Source: Aquimarina sp. Aq78
GTDB lineage: Bacteria > Bacteroidota > Bacteroidia > Flavobacteriales > Flavobacteriaceae
Length of the DNA stretch: 64,000 nucleotides
Direction: 5' to 3'
Assembly: GCF_900299525.1 (NCBI RefSeq)
Contig: NZ_OMKA01000007.1
Location: 108,198-172,197, forward strand
The notes beneath the pieces were generated by a model, which searched no databases, was not told the DNA's origin, and worked only from the letters and a program-made list of their open reading frames with translations. Below, piece by piece: positions 44,600-53,632 of this stretch. How positions within the stretch are numbered: the stretch's first letter is position 1; the number at the start of each line of letters is the position of its first letter. A program made the position numbers and the translations under genes.

Positions 44600-44630
44600 A
44601 ACCGCTTAACAGAAATGTTAAGCGGTTTTT
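44600..44630. terminator. Bidirectional terminator between ssb and the OmpW-like gene
   Basis: A perfect 12-base stem (44600-44611 with 44616-44627), GAAA tetraloop, T run on the plus strand and A run on the other side, fitting the two convergent genes. Confidence 0.93.
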
Positions 44631-44652
44631 ACACGATATAACTTGTATTTAT

Positions 44653-45306
44653 TTATAATTTAATACCTATACCAGCTCCAAATATCCATGGATTAATATC
44701 TACATCTGCTCCTACAGTTGCTCCTAATGCTGTTGTAGCATTAATCGTAGCATCGGTACTTAAAAATACTTTTTTAACATCAACATTTATAAACCATTTG
44801 TCATTAAGCATAAAATCAAAACCACCCTGAAAAGCAAAACCTACAGCAGTATCATAATCTACATCATCTGCCACAGGTCCTTCATCGACTCCATAAAAAA
44901 GAGTTAGATTAAGCCCAGCACCAAGGTAAGGAACAAAATTACCGCCAGTAAAATGATATTGCCCAAGTAAAGTAGGAGGCAATAACCACACATCTCCTAA
45001 ATCTATGTTTCCTGCAGCAGTACCCACAGCTTTCACATCATGTTTTGTCGTTGCTAAAATTAATTCTGCAGACCAGTTTTCGGTAAAGAAATAAGTAATA
45101 TCTAATTCTGGTACAACAGCTGTAGAAATATCTACGTCACCTCCTATGGCTTCTATTGCAGCACTTTCATCTGGTGATACAACGATTCCTCTTAGTCTGA
45201 TTTGCCATTTGCTAAAATCAGCATTATCATTTGATTCTTCTTGCGCATACGCAAAATTAGTCACTCCTAATAGTACAACCAATACAGTAATTATTACATT
45301 TTTCAT
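44653..45306 (-). CDS. OmpW-family outer membrane protein
   Basis: A 217-residue eight-strand beta-barrel. ATG 45306 starts the signal peptide (ending 'NFAYAQ'); a longer start at 45396 is unlikely. OmpW features are 'KWQIRLRGIVVSPDESAAIE', 'VVPELDITYFFTENWSAEL', 'LLPPTLLGQYHFTGGNFVPY' and a C-terminal 'WIFGAGIGIKL'. OmpW channels pass small hydrophobic molecules and respond to stress and iron or redox changes. It is a single-gene unit. Confidence 0.92.
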   Translation of the reverse strand: MKNVIITVLVVLLGVTNFAYAQEESNDNADFSKWQIRLRGIVVSPDESAAIEAIGGDVDISTAVVPELDITYFFTENWSAELILATTKHDVKAVGTAAGNIDLGDVWLLPPTLLGQYHFTGGNFVPYLGAGLNLTLFYGVDEGPVADDVDYDTAVGFAFQGGFDFMLNDKWFINVDVKKVFLSTDATINATTALGATVGADVDINPWIFGAGIGIKL

Positions 45307-45331
45307 CTTGAAAGAATTTTGAATTATGTAA

Positions 45332-45339
45332 CAAAAATA
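45332..45339 (-). promoter_or_regulatory. -7 box of the OmpW-like gene
   Basis: Minus-strand TATTTTTG (plus CAAAAATA) matches TAnnTTTG and would start transcription about 19 bases before ATG 45306. Confidence 0.5.
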
Positions 45340-45502
45340 TCGACAAGAAAAAGGGCTAAATATGACTTTTATCATTCCTTGGATTAGACCTCTCATACCT
45401 TAAAAAAAGTTGTTTTTATACACTTAAAAATCAACATATTACCACTAACAAAAAGAATAAAAAAGAATGATTTTAAATATCATTTTTACTCAGTAAATAA
45501 CA

Positions 45503-45510
45503 TACATTTG
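45503..45510 (+). promoter_or_regulatory. Candidate upstream -7 box of the U32 gene
   Basis: TACATTTG matches TAnnTTTG, 93 bases before the ATG. It may be one of two promoters, the other being at 45573. Confidence 0.35.
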
Positions 45511-45572
45511 CGTTTTAAAAATAATTACTCTTAGTGCACAAGTTTTCACTTCAAAAAAAGATGAAAATAATG

Positions 45573-45580
45573 TATTTTTG
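45573..45580 (+). promoter_or_regulatory. Candidate proximal -7 box of the U32 gene
   Basis: TATTTTTG matches TAnnTTTG and ends 22 bases before the ATG, giving a short leader of about 15 bases. Confidence 0.5.
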
Positions 45581-45602
45581 CACTTGAATTAATGAAGAAA
45601 AT

Positions 45603-46844
45603 ATGACCCCTACAGGAACAATGGAATTAATGGCACCGGCAGGTAATTTTGAATCTTTACAAGCTGCTATTGATAATGGAGCAGATTCTGTTTATTTTGG
45701 AGTAGATCAACTAAATATGCGAGCCAGAGCCAGCATAAATTTTACGATTGCTGATTTACCTGAAATAGCTCGTCGCTGTACCGAAAAAAATGTACGTACC
45801 TATCTCACACTCAATACCATAATTTATGATCATGATTTATCGATTATAAAAACGTTATTAGATGCTGCCAAGTCGGCAAATCTAACTGCTGTGATTGCCA
45901 TGGATCAAGCTGTTATAGCCTATGCCCGGCAGATCGATATGGAAGTTCATATTTCTACTCAAATCAATATTACCAATATTGAAACGGTAAAGTTCTATTC
46001 CCTCTTTGCAGATACTATGGTAATGAGTCGGGAATTGAGTTTACGACAGGTAAAGAAAATTTGTGATCAGATAGAGAAAGAACAAATTAAAGGCCCTTCG
46101 GGAAGGTTAGTTGAAGTTGAAATTTTTGGACATGGAGCACTTTGCATGGCCGTGTCTGGTAAATGCTATCTGAGTTTACACTCACACAACTCTTCTGCCA
46201 ACCGTGGTGCCTGCAAACAAAATTGCAGAAAGAAATACAGTGTTGTAGATCAGGAAACCGGTTTTGAAATGGAATTGGATAATGAGTATATCATGTCTCC
46301 TAAAGATTTATGCACATTAGATTTCTTAGATCAGGTTATAGATACAGGAGCCAAAGTATTAAAGATTGAAGGTAGAGGGCGAGCTCCAGAATATGTGGCA
46401 AAAGTAATTAAAACCTATCGCGAAGCTATAGATTCCTGTGCCGATGGAGTTTTTACCAAAACGAAGGTCGATCATTGGATGAAGGAGTTAGAAAAAGTAT
46501 ATAACAGAGGTTTTTGGAGTGGGTATTATTTAGGACAAAAATTAGGAGAATGGAGTGATGTTTCCGGATCCAAAGCCACACAAAAGAAAGTGTATATCGG
46601 TAAAGGTGTTCACTTTTTTCCTAAGCCCAGCATCGCAGAGTTTAAAATTGAAGCTTATGATATTAAACTAGGAGATACCATTTTAATTACAGGCCCAACA
46701 ACAGGAGTAGAAGAATTTGAACTCAAAGAGATGATGGTAAACGATGAGCGATTAGATACTGCACAAAAAGGAGATTCGTGTACTATCCCCACTAATTTTA
46801 GAATACGCCCGTCTGATAAACTTTATAAAATCGTTCAAGAATAA
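45603..46844 (+). CDS. U32-family protein (TrhP/YegQ-type tRNA hydroxylation protein)
   Basis: A 413-residue U32 protein, long annotated as a collagenase-like peptidase. It opens with 'ELMAPAGNFESLQAAIDNGA' and has the family core 'FGHGALCMAVSGKCYLS' and 'NRGACKQNCRKKYSV', whose Cys probably bind an Fe-S cluster, and a C-terminal beta domain. The length and layout match E. coli YegQ/TrhP, which makes 5-hydroxyuridine at tRNA position 34 with prephenate. A ferredoxin gene starts at its stop codon, a coupling that fits an Fe-S redox enzyme. RlhA-type activity is the main alternative. Confidence 0.85.
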   Translation: MTPTGTMELMAPAGNFESLQAAIDNGADSVYFGVDQLNMRARASINFTIADLPEIARRCTEKNVRTYLTLNTIIYDHDLSIIKTLLDAAKSANLTAVIAMDQAVIAYARQIDMEVHISTQINITNIETVKFYSLFADTMVMSRELSLRQVKKICDQIEKEQIKGPSGRLVEVEIFGHGALCMAVSGKCYLSLHSHNSSANRGACKQNCRKKYSVVDQETGFEMELDNEYIMSPKDLCTLDFLDQVIDTGAKVLKIEGRGRAPEYVAKVIKTYREAIDSCADGVFTKTKVDHWMKELEKVYNRGFWSGYYLGQKLGEWSDVSGSKATQKKVYIGKGVHFFPKPSIAEFKIEAYDIKLGDTILITGPTTGVEEFELKEMMVNDERLDTAQKGDSCTIPTNFRIRPSDKLYKIVQE

Positions 46845-47074
46845 TGGTAGTAGTTACCCTACAGCGCGAAAAATGCATTGGTTGTAATTATTGTGTAGAA
46901 ATGGCACCTACCCAGTTTCAGATGTCTAAAAAAGATGGAAAAACGGTATTACTGCACGCTACAGATAAAAAAGGGTTTCATACCTTAAAATCTCCTGATA
47001 ATACCATTTATGATGATTGTGTGCAGGCTCAAAAAGCCTGCCCCGTAAAGATTATTACGACAAAGATGGTATAA
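46844..47074 (+). CDS. 4Fe-4S ferredoxin paired with the U32 gene
   Basis: A 76-residue ferredoxin with Cys at 11, 14, 17 ('CIGCNYC') and 66 ('KACPV') for one [4Fe-4S] cluster; a further Cys at 59 may replace or assist a second site. ATG overlaps the U32 stop (TAATG). It probably donates electrons to the U32 enzyme; this is inferred from the fused gene order. Confidence 0.9.
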   Translation: MVVVTLQREKCIGCNYCVEMAPTQFQMSKKDGKTVLLHATDKKGFHTLKSPDNTIYDDCVQAQKACPVKIITTKMV

Positions 47075-47138
47075 CCCCTCCTATCTTTAATAATGTAACT
47101 TTTTTCTTTAAAGGGCAGCCTATTCTATACATGCATTT

Positions 47139-48296
47139 CTATAGTGTTCCTCGCCTTGCTTGTTCTGCTTCTATAGATTCAAACAAAGCTTTAAAATTTC
47201 CTTTTCCAAAAGATTGCGCTCCTTTGCGTTGAATGATTTCAAAAAACAATGTAGGTCTATCGGTCAATGGTTTGGTGAAAATCTGAAGTAAATACCCTTC
47301 ATCATCTCTATCTACCATAATTCCATGTTTTTTAAGGAGTTTCATATCTTCTGCAATTTCACCTACACGATCACTAACAGTATCATAATATGTTCCTGGT
47401 ACATATAAAAACTCTACTCCTCTTTTTTTCATTTCGCTAACTGTAAAAACAATATCATCGGTAGCTACTGCGATATGTTGACATCCGGCACCTCCATAAA
47501 AATCGATATATTCTTCAATCTGAGATTTCTTTTTGCCTTCGGCAGGTTCGTTTATCGGAAACTTAATTCTTCCATTTCCATTGGTCATTACTTTACTCAT
47601 TAAAGCAGTATACTCTGTAGAAATATCATTATCATCAAAGGTGATCAGGTTTGCAAATCCCATCACTTCGTTATAGAATTTTGCCCAAACATTCATTTGT
47701 CCCCAATCTACATTACCTACCATATGGTCAATATATTTTAAACCACAACTTGTTGGATTGTAATGAGATTCCCATTTTTCAAACTTTGGAAGAAATGTTC
47801 CATTATAGTTTTTACGTTCTACAAAAATATGCACTGTATCTCCGTAGGTATGTATTCCCGATCGTACTACTTCTCCATCTTCATCTTTTTCGACTCTTGG
47901 TTCAAAATAAGATTTTGCACCTCTTTTTGTAGTTTCTTCCCAGGATTTACGTGCATCTTCGACCCATAATGCAATAACTTTGACCCCATCTCCATGTTTT
48001 TGAATATGATCGTATATTTCTTTACTCTCACCACCTGGCATCGGTGTTGTAAAGACCAAACGTATTTTATCTTGTACCACAACATAGGATGTTCTGTCTT
48101 TTAGACCGGTCTCTAATCCAGCATAGGCCAAAGATTGAAATCCAAGTGCTGTTTTATAAAAATGAGCTGCTTGTTTTGCGTTTCCCACATAATACTCTAC
48201 GTAATCTGTTCCCAAAAGTGGTAAAAAATCTTCGGCTTCAGGAAATATTTTCTCTAAGCTATACTTATAATTTTCTATATTTTTTAAATCTGGCAT
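47139..48296 (-). CDS. hppD: 4-hydroxyphenylpyruvate dioxygenase
   Basis: A 385-residue Fe(II) dioxygenase turning 4-hydroxyphenylpyruvate into homogentisate in tyrosine catabolism. The two vicinal-oxygen-chelate domains hold the iron ligands H191 ('YIDHMVGN'), H274 ('CQHIAVAT') and E353 ('FFEIIQRKG'). The N-terminal domain carries the substrate-shaping 'YVEYYVGNAKQAAHFY'. It lies 25 bases downstream of homogentisate dioxygenase on the same strand, so the order in transcription is hmgA-hppD. The next step gene (fumarylacetoacetase) is not in the window. Confidence 0.95.
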   Translation of the reverse strand: MPDLKNIENYKYSLEKIFPEAEDFLPLLGTDYVEYYVGNAKQAAHFYKTALGFQSLAYAGLETGLKDRTSYVVVQDKIRLVFTTPMPGGESKEIYDHIQKHGDGVKVIALWVEDARKSWEETTKRGAKSYFEPRVEKDEDGEVVRSGIHTYGDTVHIFVERKNYNGTFLPKFEKWESHYNPTSCGLKYIDHMVGNVDWGQMNVWAKFYNEVMGFANLITFDDNDISTEYTALMSKVMTNGNGRIKFPINEPAEGKKKSQIEEYIDFYGGAGCQHIAVATDDIVFTVSEMKKRGVEFLYVPGTYYDTVSDRVGEIAEDMKLLKKHGIMVDRDDEGYLLQIFTKPLTDRPTLFFEIIQRKGAQSFGKGNFKALFESIEAEQARRGTL

Positions 48297-48321
48297 GTCT
48301 TTAAGTTTTTAAATGAAAACC

Positions 48322-49482
48322 CTATTCGGTTTTCCAGGATTTATAATAATCATCTACTTGTAAATTCATTGCTTCTTCTGTGATCATAACAGGATTAAAA
48401 GGATCTATCATAACTGCGAGTTCTTCTGTCGATTTTTTACCAACACTTCGTTCTATTGCTCCCGGATGAGGCCCGTGAGGAATACCTCCTGGATGTAGCG
48501 TAATCTGACCTTTTTGGATATTATTTCTGCTCATAAAATCACCATCTACATAATACAGCAACTCTTCAGAATCAATATTACTATGATGGTAAGGCGCAGG
48601 AACTGCTTTAGGGTGATAATCATATAATCGTGGTACAAAAGAGCAGACTACAAATCCTGCTGCTTCCCATTGCTGATGTATTGGTGGTGGAAGATGTATA
48701 CGCCCCGTTATAGGTTCGAAATCAAAAATTGAAAAAGCAAATGGGTAATTAAATCCGTCCCAACCAACTACATCAAAAGGATGATTGGCATAGGTATATT
48801 CCCATAATACATCTTGTTTTTTAGAAATAATCTTAAACTCCCCTTTTTCATCATGAGTTTCTAAATTTTGTGGTAATCTAAAATCACGTTCACAAAACGG
48901 AGAATGTTCTAAAAACTGCCCGTAATTATTTCGGTAACGTTTAGGTGATTCTATTGCACTTGATGATTCGATGAATAATATTCTATTGGTTTCGGTATCA
49001 AAATCTATTTGATAGGTCGTTCCTCTTGGTATGATCAAATAATCTCCATATTTAAAAGAAATATTGCCATACATTGTTTTTAATGTCCCCGAACCCACAT
49101 GGATAAATAACATTTCGTCTGCATCACTATTTCTATATAAATAATCTTGTGAAAATGCTATGGGAGCAGCCAGACCTATCTTTAAATCGTTATTTGTAAA
49201 TAGTATTTTTCTGCTTTCCAGAAATTCTTCTCCTTTAGGAAGCGAAAAACCCTGAAAACTCATTGCTTTCATGTTTTTATCAATAGCTATTTTTGGAGTG
49301 ACGTCTTTACCTCTTTTAATTTCTGAAACTACTGTGGGAGGGTATAGATGATAGATAAGTGATGACATCCCGGCAAAACCAGCTGTTCCAAATAATTCTT
49401 CTTGATACAACCCTCCTTTAGGGTTATCAAAAGTGATATGTCTTTTATGAGGGATCTCTCCCAATGAATGATATCTAGGCAT
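48322..49482 (-). CDS. hmgA: Homogentisate 1,2-dioxygenase
   Basis: A 386-residue cupin dioxygenase that opens homogentisate to maleylacetoacetate. The C-terminal half has the metal site: 'HHSNIDSEELLYYVDGDF' followed by 'HPGGIPHGPHPG' with its His cluster. The protein is shorter than the 430-450-residue animal enzyme, as is common in Bacteroidota. The upstream 400-base gap is shared with the divergent XRE-cupin regulator, so control by that regulator is possible but not shown. Confidence 0.93.
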   Translation of the reverse strand: MPRYHSLGEIPHKRHITFDNPKGGLYQEELFGTAGFAGMSSLIYHLYPPTVVSEIKRGKDVTPKIAIDKNMKAMSFQGFSLPKGEEFLESRKILFTNNDLKIGLAAPIAFSQDYLYRNSDADEMLFIHVGSGTLKTMYGNISFKYGDYLIIPRGTTYQIDFDTETNRILFIESSSAIESPKRYRNNYGQFLEHSPFCERDFRLPQNLETHDEKGEFKIISKKQDVLWEYTYANHPFDVVGWDGFNYPFAFSIFDFEPITGRIHLPPPIHQQWEAAGFVVCSFVPRLYDYHPKAVPAPYHHSNIDSEELLYYVDGDFMSRNNIQKGQITLHPGGIPHGPHPGAIERSVGKKSTEELAVMIDPFNPVMITEEAMNLQVDDYYKSWKTE

Positions 49483-49882
49483 AAAATATTGCGTTAAAAT
49501 GATTAATATGAAATAAATAGGCGTAAGGTTAGGTAAACCTTATTCTGGGTTTCTCTTGATGAGAAAGTGCAAATAGATGAGTATGTATATCCATTGAGAA
49601 TTCACAACGCTAATAAAAGTATTGTGTCTTAGAAAAAACATGACGAATATCATGTTACAACACATTTATTCTTCTGATAAAGAACATAGCAAATCAGAAA
49701 AAAACTATATGTAGTATATCAAAGAGGATAGAGCTGCTATTACCATTTCAATTCTTAAATCAGAAGCAACAATAAATTTGTTAAATAATACTAGTTATTT
49801 CCCTGATATTACGATCAGAAACATTTTCTTTGTCTTTCCTTTTAAGAATATTGTTCTACTATTATTTACTATTTACAAACAA
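49483..49882. promoter_or_regulatory. Divergent promoter region between hmgA and the XRE-cupin gene
   Basis: A TAAATTTG box at 49773-49780 (plus) fits TAnnTTTG and would give a leader of about 100 bases. A TTTACAAA element (49872-49879) right before the regulator start resembles the repeats found at 53635-53739. No gene was found in this gap. Confidence 0.4.
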
Positions 49883-50461
49883 ATGGAAGATTATTTAATA
49901 GGTATCGGTAAACGTTTAAAAGAAATTCGCAAAAGCGATAAAAAAACCATTAATGAAATTGCCACAAAAGCAGGGGTTAGTAATGGTCTTATTTCTCGAA
50001 TTGAAAATGGAAGAACCATACCTTCTTTACCTGTTTTGTTAAATATCATCAATGCACTCGACATAGAGATTCCTGCTTTTTTTAATGGGATGCCTAGTCA
50101 GACTAATTTTACGTTTTTAGTCACCAGAGCTTCTGAATATAGTGTCATTGAAAAAGAGGACGATGCTATTGGGTTTAGCTACAAATATATTTTTGGAAAA
50201 CAACTGTCTTCTATTGGTTTTGAAGCTGTCTTTTTGGAAATCCAACCAGGTTCTAAACGTAATAAAGTAGAGACCGATGCTTATGAATTTAAATATATCC
50301 TAACTGGAGAATGCCATTATATTATTGGGGATGAAGAAGTTCTTTTGAAAGAAGGAGATTCAATTTTCTTTGATGGACGGATTCCTCACGTGCCTGTTAA
50401 TCGTGGAAAAACACCTTCTAAAATGATTGTTTTGTATTTCTTTTTAGACAAGGAAAACTAA
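49883..50461 (+). CDS. XRE-family regulator with C-terminal cupin domain
   Basis: A 192-residue regulator. ATG 49883 is used, because the frame's extra upstream part (from 49778) reads as spacer. The N-terminal HTH (about 5-60) has 'TINEIATKAGVSNGLISRIE' and 'RTIPSLPVLLNIINAL'. The C-terminal cupin_2 domain (about 110-190) has 'DSIFFDGRIPHVPVNRG'. This architecture is typical of repressors or activators of small catabolic operons that sense a metabolite in the cupin. Convergent with the phosphonatase-like operon (50510-53632), it is the best candidate for controlling it. Confidence 0.88.
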   Translation: MEDYLIGIGKRLKEIRKSDKKTINEIATKAGVSNGLISRIENGRTIPSLPVLLNIINALDIEIPAFFNGMPSQTNFTFLVTRASEYSVIEKEDDAIGFSYKYIFGKQLSSIGFEAVFLEIQPGSKRNKVETDAYEFKYILTGECHYIIGDEEVLLKEGDSIFFDGRIPHVPVNRGKTPSKMIVLYFFLDKEN

Positions 50462-50484
50462 AAAACCGCCATAAGGCGGTTTTT
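50461..50484. terminator. Bidirectional terminator
   Basis: A perfect 10-base stem (50461-50470 with 50475-50484), ATAA loop and T5 run, between the convergent XRE-cupin and hydrolase genes. Confidence 0.92.
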
Positions 50485-50509
50485 ATAAACAAACAATTAA
50501 AACGTTAAT

Positions 50510-51196
50510 CTAATAAAATATAATATTGATCAACTCTATTAACTCATTTACAATATAATCTGGTTTAGCTTTTTCTAGTTGTTCTCTATTTTGCGCTCCG
50601 GTTAAAACACCAACTGTAATTCCGCAATCAGCATTTTTACCTTCTTCAATATCAATAGCAGAATCTCCAGCTTTTAATACTTTAGAAGCATCGGTAACAT
50701 CAAACATTCTCATTGCTTTACAAATCATTTCTTTATGGGGCCTACCATTGGTTACATCATCTGCTGTGAGTAATGCATCAAAATGCTCTCCTTTTTTCCA
50801 ACCCAATTTCGTAATAAGTTGATTTGCCGTCTTTGAATCATATCCTGTATTAAGAACTACTTTTATTTCATTATTCTTTAATATATCGAATAACTCTTCA
50901 ACCCTTTCAAAAGCTACAACATCTAACTCTTTATATAGTTTTTTTAAAATAGGCTTAAAATTAGAAAATGCTCTTTTTGCAGTACTTTTTACTTCTTCAC
51001 AAGAAGTCACACTAGTCAAAATATCAACTATTGCCTGGTATTTTTCTTTACCCGCACCATATTCAAGCACGTTATCCAGACTTATATCATATCCTTCGTC
51101 ATTAATAACTTGTTGTACTGTTTTATAAACTATATTATCTTCATTTACTGTAGTTCCTGCCATATCAAAAACAGCCAGCTCTATTTTTTTATTCAT
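50510..51196 (-). CDS. Phosphonatase-like HAD hydrolase (TIGR03351 type)
   Basis: A 228-residue HAD phosphatase-like hydrolase. It has 'AVFDMAGTTVNED', the nucleophile Asp in the DxAGT motif known from phosphonoacetaldehyde hydrolase, then 'LNTGYDSKTANQLI', and 'VLKAGDSAIDIEEGKNA' with the metal-binding Asp pair. The cap has 'YGAGKEKYQAIV', a Lys that may act as the imine-forming residue. In genomes this group is found next to TIGR03364 oxidoreductases. Breakdown of a phosphonate or related compound is suggested but not proven. Confidence 0.85.
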   Translation of the reverse strand: MNKKIELAVFDMAGTTVNEDNIVYKTVQQVINDEGYDISLDNVLEYGAGKEKYQAIVDILTSVTSCEEVKSTAKRAFSNFKPILKKLYKELDVVAFERVEELFDILKNNEIKVVLNTGYDSKTANQLITKLGWKKGEHFDALLTADDVTNGRPHKEMICKAMRMFDVTDASKVLKAGDSAIDIEEGKNADCGITVGVLTGAQNREQLEKAKPDYIVNELIELINIIFY

Positions 51197-51198
51197 AT

Positions 51199-52353
51199 TT
51201 ATAAATTAAAAATCCTAATACTATTTTCTTTTGCAAAACCAGCACTTCCTGTCATTCCTTTACCTCCTATTCCTGTGATAATATGGATATTGTTACCTAT
51301 GGTTTTCTGAAATATATCTTTTGTTTTACATTGAGAATACATTCCATACCATCGATGTTGGATATCATAAGTAGGTAAATCAATGATTTTTTGCGCTTCG
51401 GTAATCATAAAATCATCTATATCCATATCTAAATCATACCCCAAATCTTCTATATGTTTTGCATCGGCATATGTATGAGAATCTCCAATAATTACTGATC
51501 CATCTGGTGCCTGTTTAAACAACATATGTATTCCCCATTTTTTCTGAAGAGAATCTGGATCTTCTTGAGATTTAACTTCTGTAAAAGAGGCACATTCGGT
51601 AAATGCTTCATATCGTCTAATAGACCAACCTGTTAAAATATTTCCTGGTAATTGATATCTCGATTGAGGTTTAGTTTGAAGCATTTGTAATTTTGTTACT
51701 TCGAGATCACTTTCATTAAAAAGTTTTGGGTACAGGTTTTTAAACTCGTTTCCATTACAGATGATCACTTTTTCTGCTTCAAAAATTTCTTTTGAAGAAG
51801 AGGTAACTCGTACTCCAGTATTTGTTTCATCGCAAGAGATCACATTTTGATTCGTGAAATAGGCCAGATTCATATGTTTCACCATAAAATCCTGCAATCG
51901 ATGGATCATTTCTCGAGCTTCTACGGTAACTTCCTCTGGGAAAAATAATCCTGCCAGTACGTAATCTGATCGCAATCCTGGGTATTTTTTCAGGCATTCT
52001 TCCTTGGTTAATACTACTGAGGTATATTGGTTGTTCTTGTTAATTTGATGCAGTTCTTCTATAAGTTGTACTTCTTCTGGATTTGAAGCGAGATATACAG
52101 ATCCATTTTCCCGAAGTGTAATATCGAATCGTTGCTGAATCTCTTTGTAGATTTTTAAACTTTCTCTACCATAGACCTGCCATTTGGTATTCATCCCAGA
52201 TGGAACCACTTGTCCGAAATTTTGAGTCGTAGCTCCTTGCGGTATTTTATTTTTCTCAAGCAAAGCTACCTGTAATCCATTTTGTAGTGCATGATATGCA
52301 TGAAACGTACCCAGCACTCCACCTCCTATAACAATGAGGTCATATTTTTTCAT
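51199..52353 (-). CDS. FAD-dependent oxidoreductase (TIGR03364-type, DAO family)
   Basis: A 384-residue FAD enzyme of the D-amino-acid oxidase/glycine oxidase fold: 'DLIVIGGGVLGTFHAYHALQ' at the N-terminus, then 'ATTQNFGQVVPSGMNTKW', and 'GIGGKGMTGSAGFAKEN' near the C-terminus. The hydrolase follows two bases after its stop, and its start overlaps the transporter gene by 14 bases, so the three are coupled. Oxidation of an amine or N-methylated aminophosphonate is the likely reaction, by analogy with related DAO enzymes. Confidence 0.87.
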   Translation of the reverse strand: MKKYDLIVIGGGVLGTFHAYHALQNGLQVALLEKNKIPQGATTQNFGQVVPSGMNTKWQVYGRESLKIYKEIQQRFDITLRENGSVYLASNPEEVQLIEELHQINKNNQYTSVVLTKEECLKKYPGLRSDYVLAGLFFPEEVTVEAREMIHRLQDFMVKHMNLAYFTNQNVISCDETNTGVRVTSSSKEIFEAEKVIICNGNEFKNLYPKLFNESDLEVTKLQMLQTKPQSRYQLPGNILTGWSIRRYEAFTECASFTEVKSQEDPDSLQKKWGIHMLFKQAPDGSVIIGDSHTYADAKHIEDLGYDLDMDIDDFMITEAQKIIDLPTYDIQHRWYGMYSQCKTKDIFQKTIGNNIHIITGIGGKGMTGSAGFAKENSIRIFNL

Positions 52354-53632
52354 AATGTAATTCTGTTTGTATAGTTCCTAATCGAGTTTGATATGCATTT
52401 TTAAAATAAAGCAATGACCCCAGTATGCAGAATATCCCTAGTACTGTTACGCTATATGCCCCATAAATAAAAAAGTCTAACCATGTTAAATTTGCTTGTC
52501 CAAAATTTTTATATAATAAAGCAGATATGCTGCCTAAATACCCAAAAGAATCTGCGATATAAATCAAAAACCCAGCATTTCCTCTTACCTTGAATGCTGC
52601 AATAAATCGATCAAAAAACAAGCAATTAAAGGGGACGTAACAAATGTAGAGTCCAAACCCGCAAATCACCATCCATATAAAAGGGTTCAATATCTCTAAC
52701 TGAAATAGAAGTGTAGAAACTCCAATGCACAGGATACCTGTTAAAATCAAAAGATGATAGATATACAATGCTCTTGCATTATTTTTGATATAAAATGTAC
52801 TTCCTAAGATTAATAAGACTACTATAGCAATGATAGTTTCTGAAGCGGTATACACCGATATGTCTCCCTGATAACCGATACTATCCCAGAGTTCTCGGGC
52901 AAAATTGTCTCTAAAATCCCTAAATGCGGTTAAGATCGTATAAAATACTACGATTCCTATAATTGGTATGAAAAAAGAAAACAATAGATGTTTACGGTCT
53001 TTGGATGACATTGGTACACGTACAGAACGCATTTTCTTATCCTCTTCAGTTGTATCAGGTAGTTTTTCTAATAACCATGCGAAAAATAACAATGGGACTA
53101 TAAATAATGCTCCGGTCGCTGCGGGCATCCAAAACTGAGAAATCTCCCAGGCATTCATAAGATATAAGCCAATAGACTTTACAATTCCACTAGATACAAT
53201 AAAACTGGAACATAGTGCAACCCCAAGTATTTCTGTGAATTTTCGCCCCTCTAAATAAGAAAACACAATACCCCATATCATTCCCAATGGTAATCCATTA
53301 AAAAATATAGAAATTGCATTGTATGGTCTTGGAAGTATTGCAAAAAGTAGTAATGCTACTTCTGCCAAAAGAATTAGTCCTATTAAATAAAATACACGTT
53401 TCCCTGTTTTTAATTCTGAAATTATTTTAATCCCAAAAAACTTTGATAACGTATATCCTAAAACCTGAGCAATAATCAATATGATTTTGTAGTCTATATT
53501 GAAAACAGAAAGGTTCTCAAAAGTAGCAACACTAAATGGTTTTCTAAAGGCATACATACAAAAGTATGCTCCAAAAGAAGCGATACAGGCATGTAAAATA
53601 AATTTAAGGTTAGAGAACTTAATTTTTTTCAA
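52340..53632 (-). CDS. DUF5690 (MFS-like) transporter
   Basis: A 430-residue polytopic membrane protein with about 12 hydrophobic helices. Features include 'FGAYFCMYAFRKPFSVATF' near the N-terminus (similar to organophosphate:phosphate-antiporter openings), 'GLPLGMIWGIVFSYLEGRKF' and 'GNAGFLIYIADSFGYLGS'. It starts with TTG at 53632, and no ATG is available upstream. It is the first gene of the operon with a TIGR03364 oxidoreductase and phosphonatase-like hydrolase, so it probably imports the substrate; similarity to the GlpT/UhpT end of MFS is compatible with a phosphorylated or phosphonate compound. Confidence 0.82.
   Translation of the reverse strand: MKKIKFSNLKFILHACIASFGAYFCMYAFRKPFSVATFENLSVFNIDYKIILIIAQVLGYTLSKFFGIKIISELKTGKRVFYLIGLILLAEVALLLFAILPRPYNAISIFFNGLPLGMIWGIVFSYLEGRKFTEILGVALCSSFIVSSGIVKSIGLYLMNAWEISQFWMPAATGALFIVPLLFFAWLLEKLPDTTEEDKKMRSVRVPMSSKDRKHLLFSFFIPIIGIVVFYTILTAFRDFRDNFARELWDSIGYQGDISVYTASETIIAIVVLLILGSTFYIKNNARALYIYHLLILTGILCIGVSTLLFQLEILNPFIWMVICGFGLYICYVPFNCLFFDRFIAAFKVRGNAGFLIYIADSFGYLGSISALLYKNFGQANLTWLDFFIYGAYSVTVLGIFCILGSLLYFKNAYQTRLGTIQTELHYEKI

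Noticed and set aside
47651..48304. Several frames opposite hppD
   Set aside because: All are shadows of the 4-hydroxyphenylpyruvate dioxygenase coding strand.
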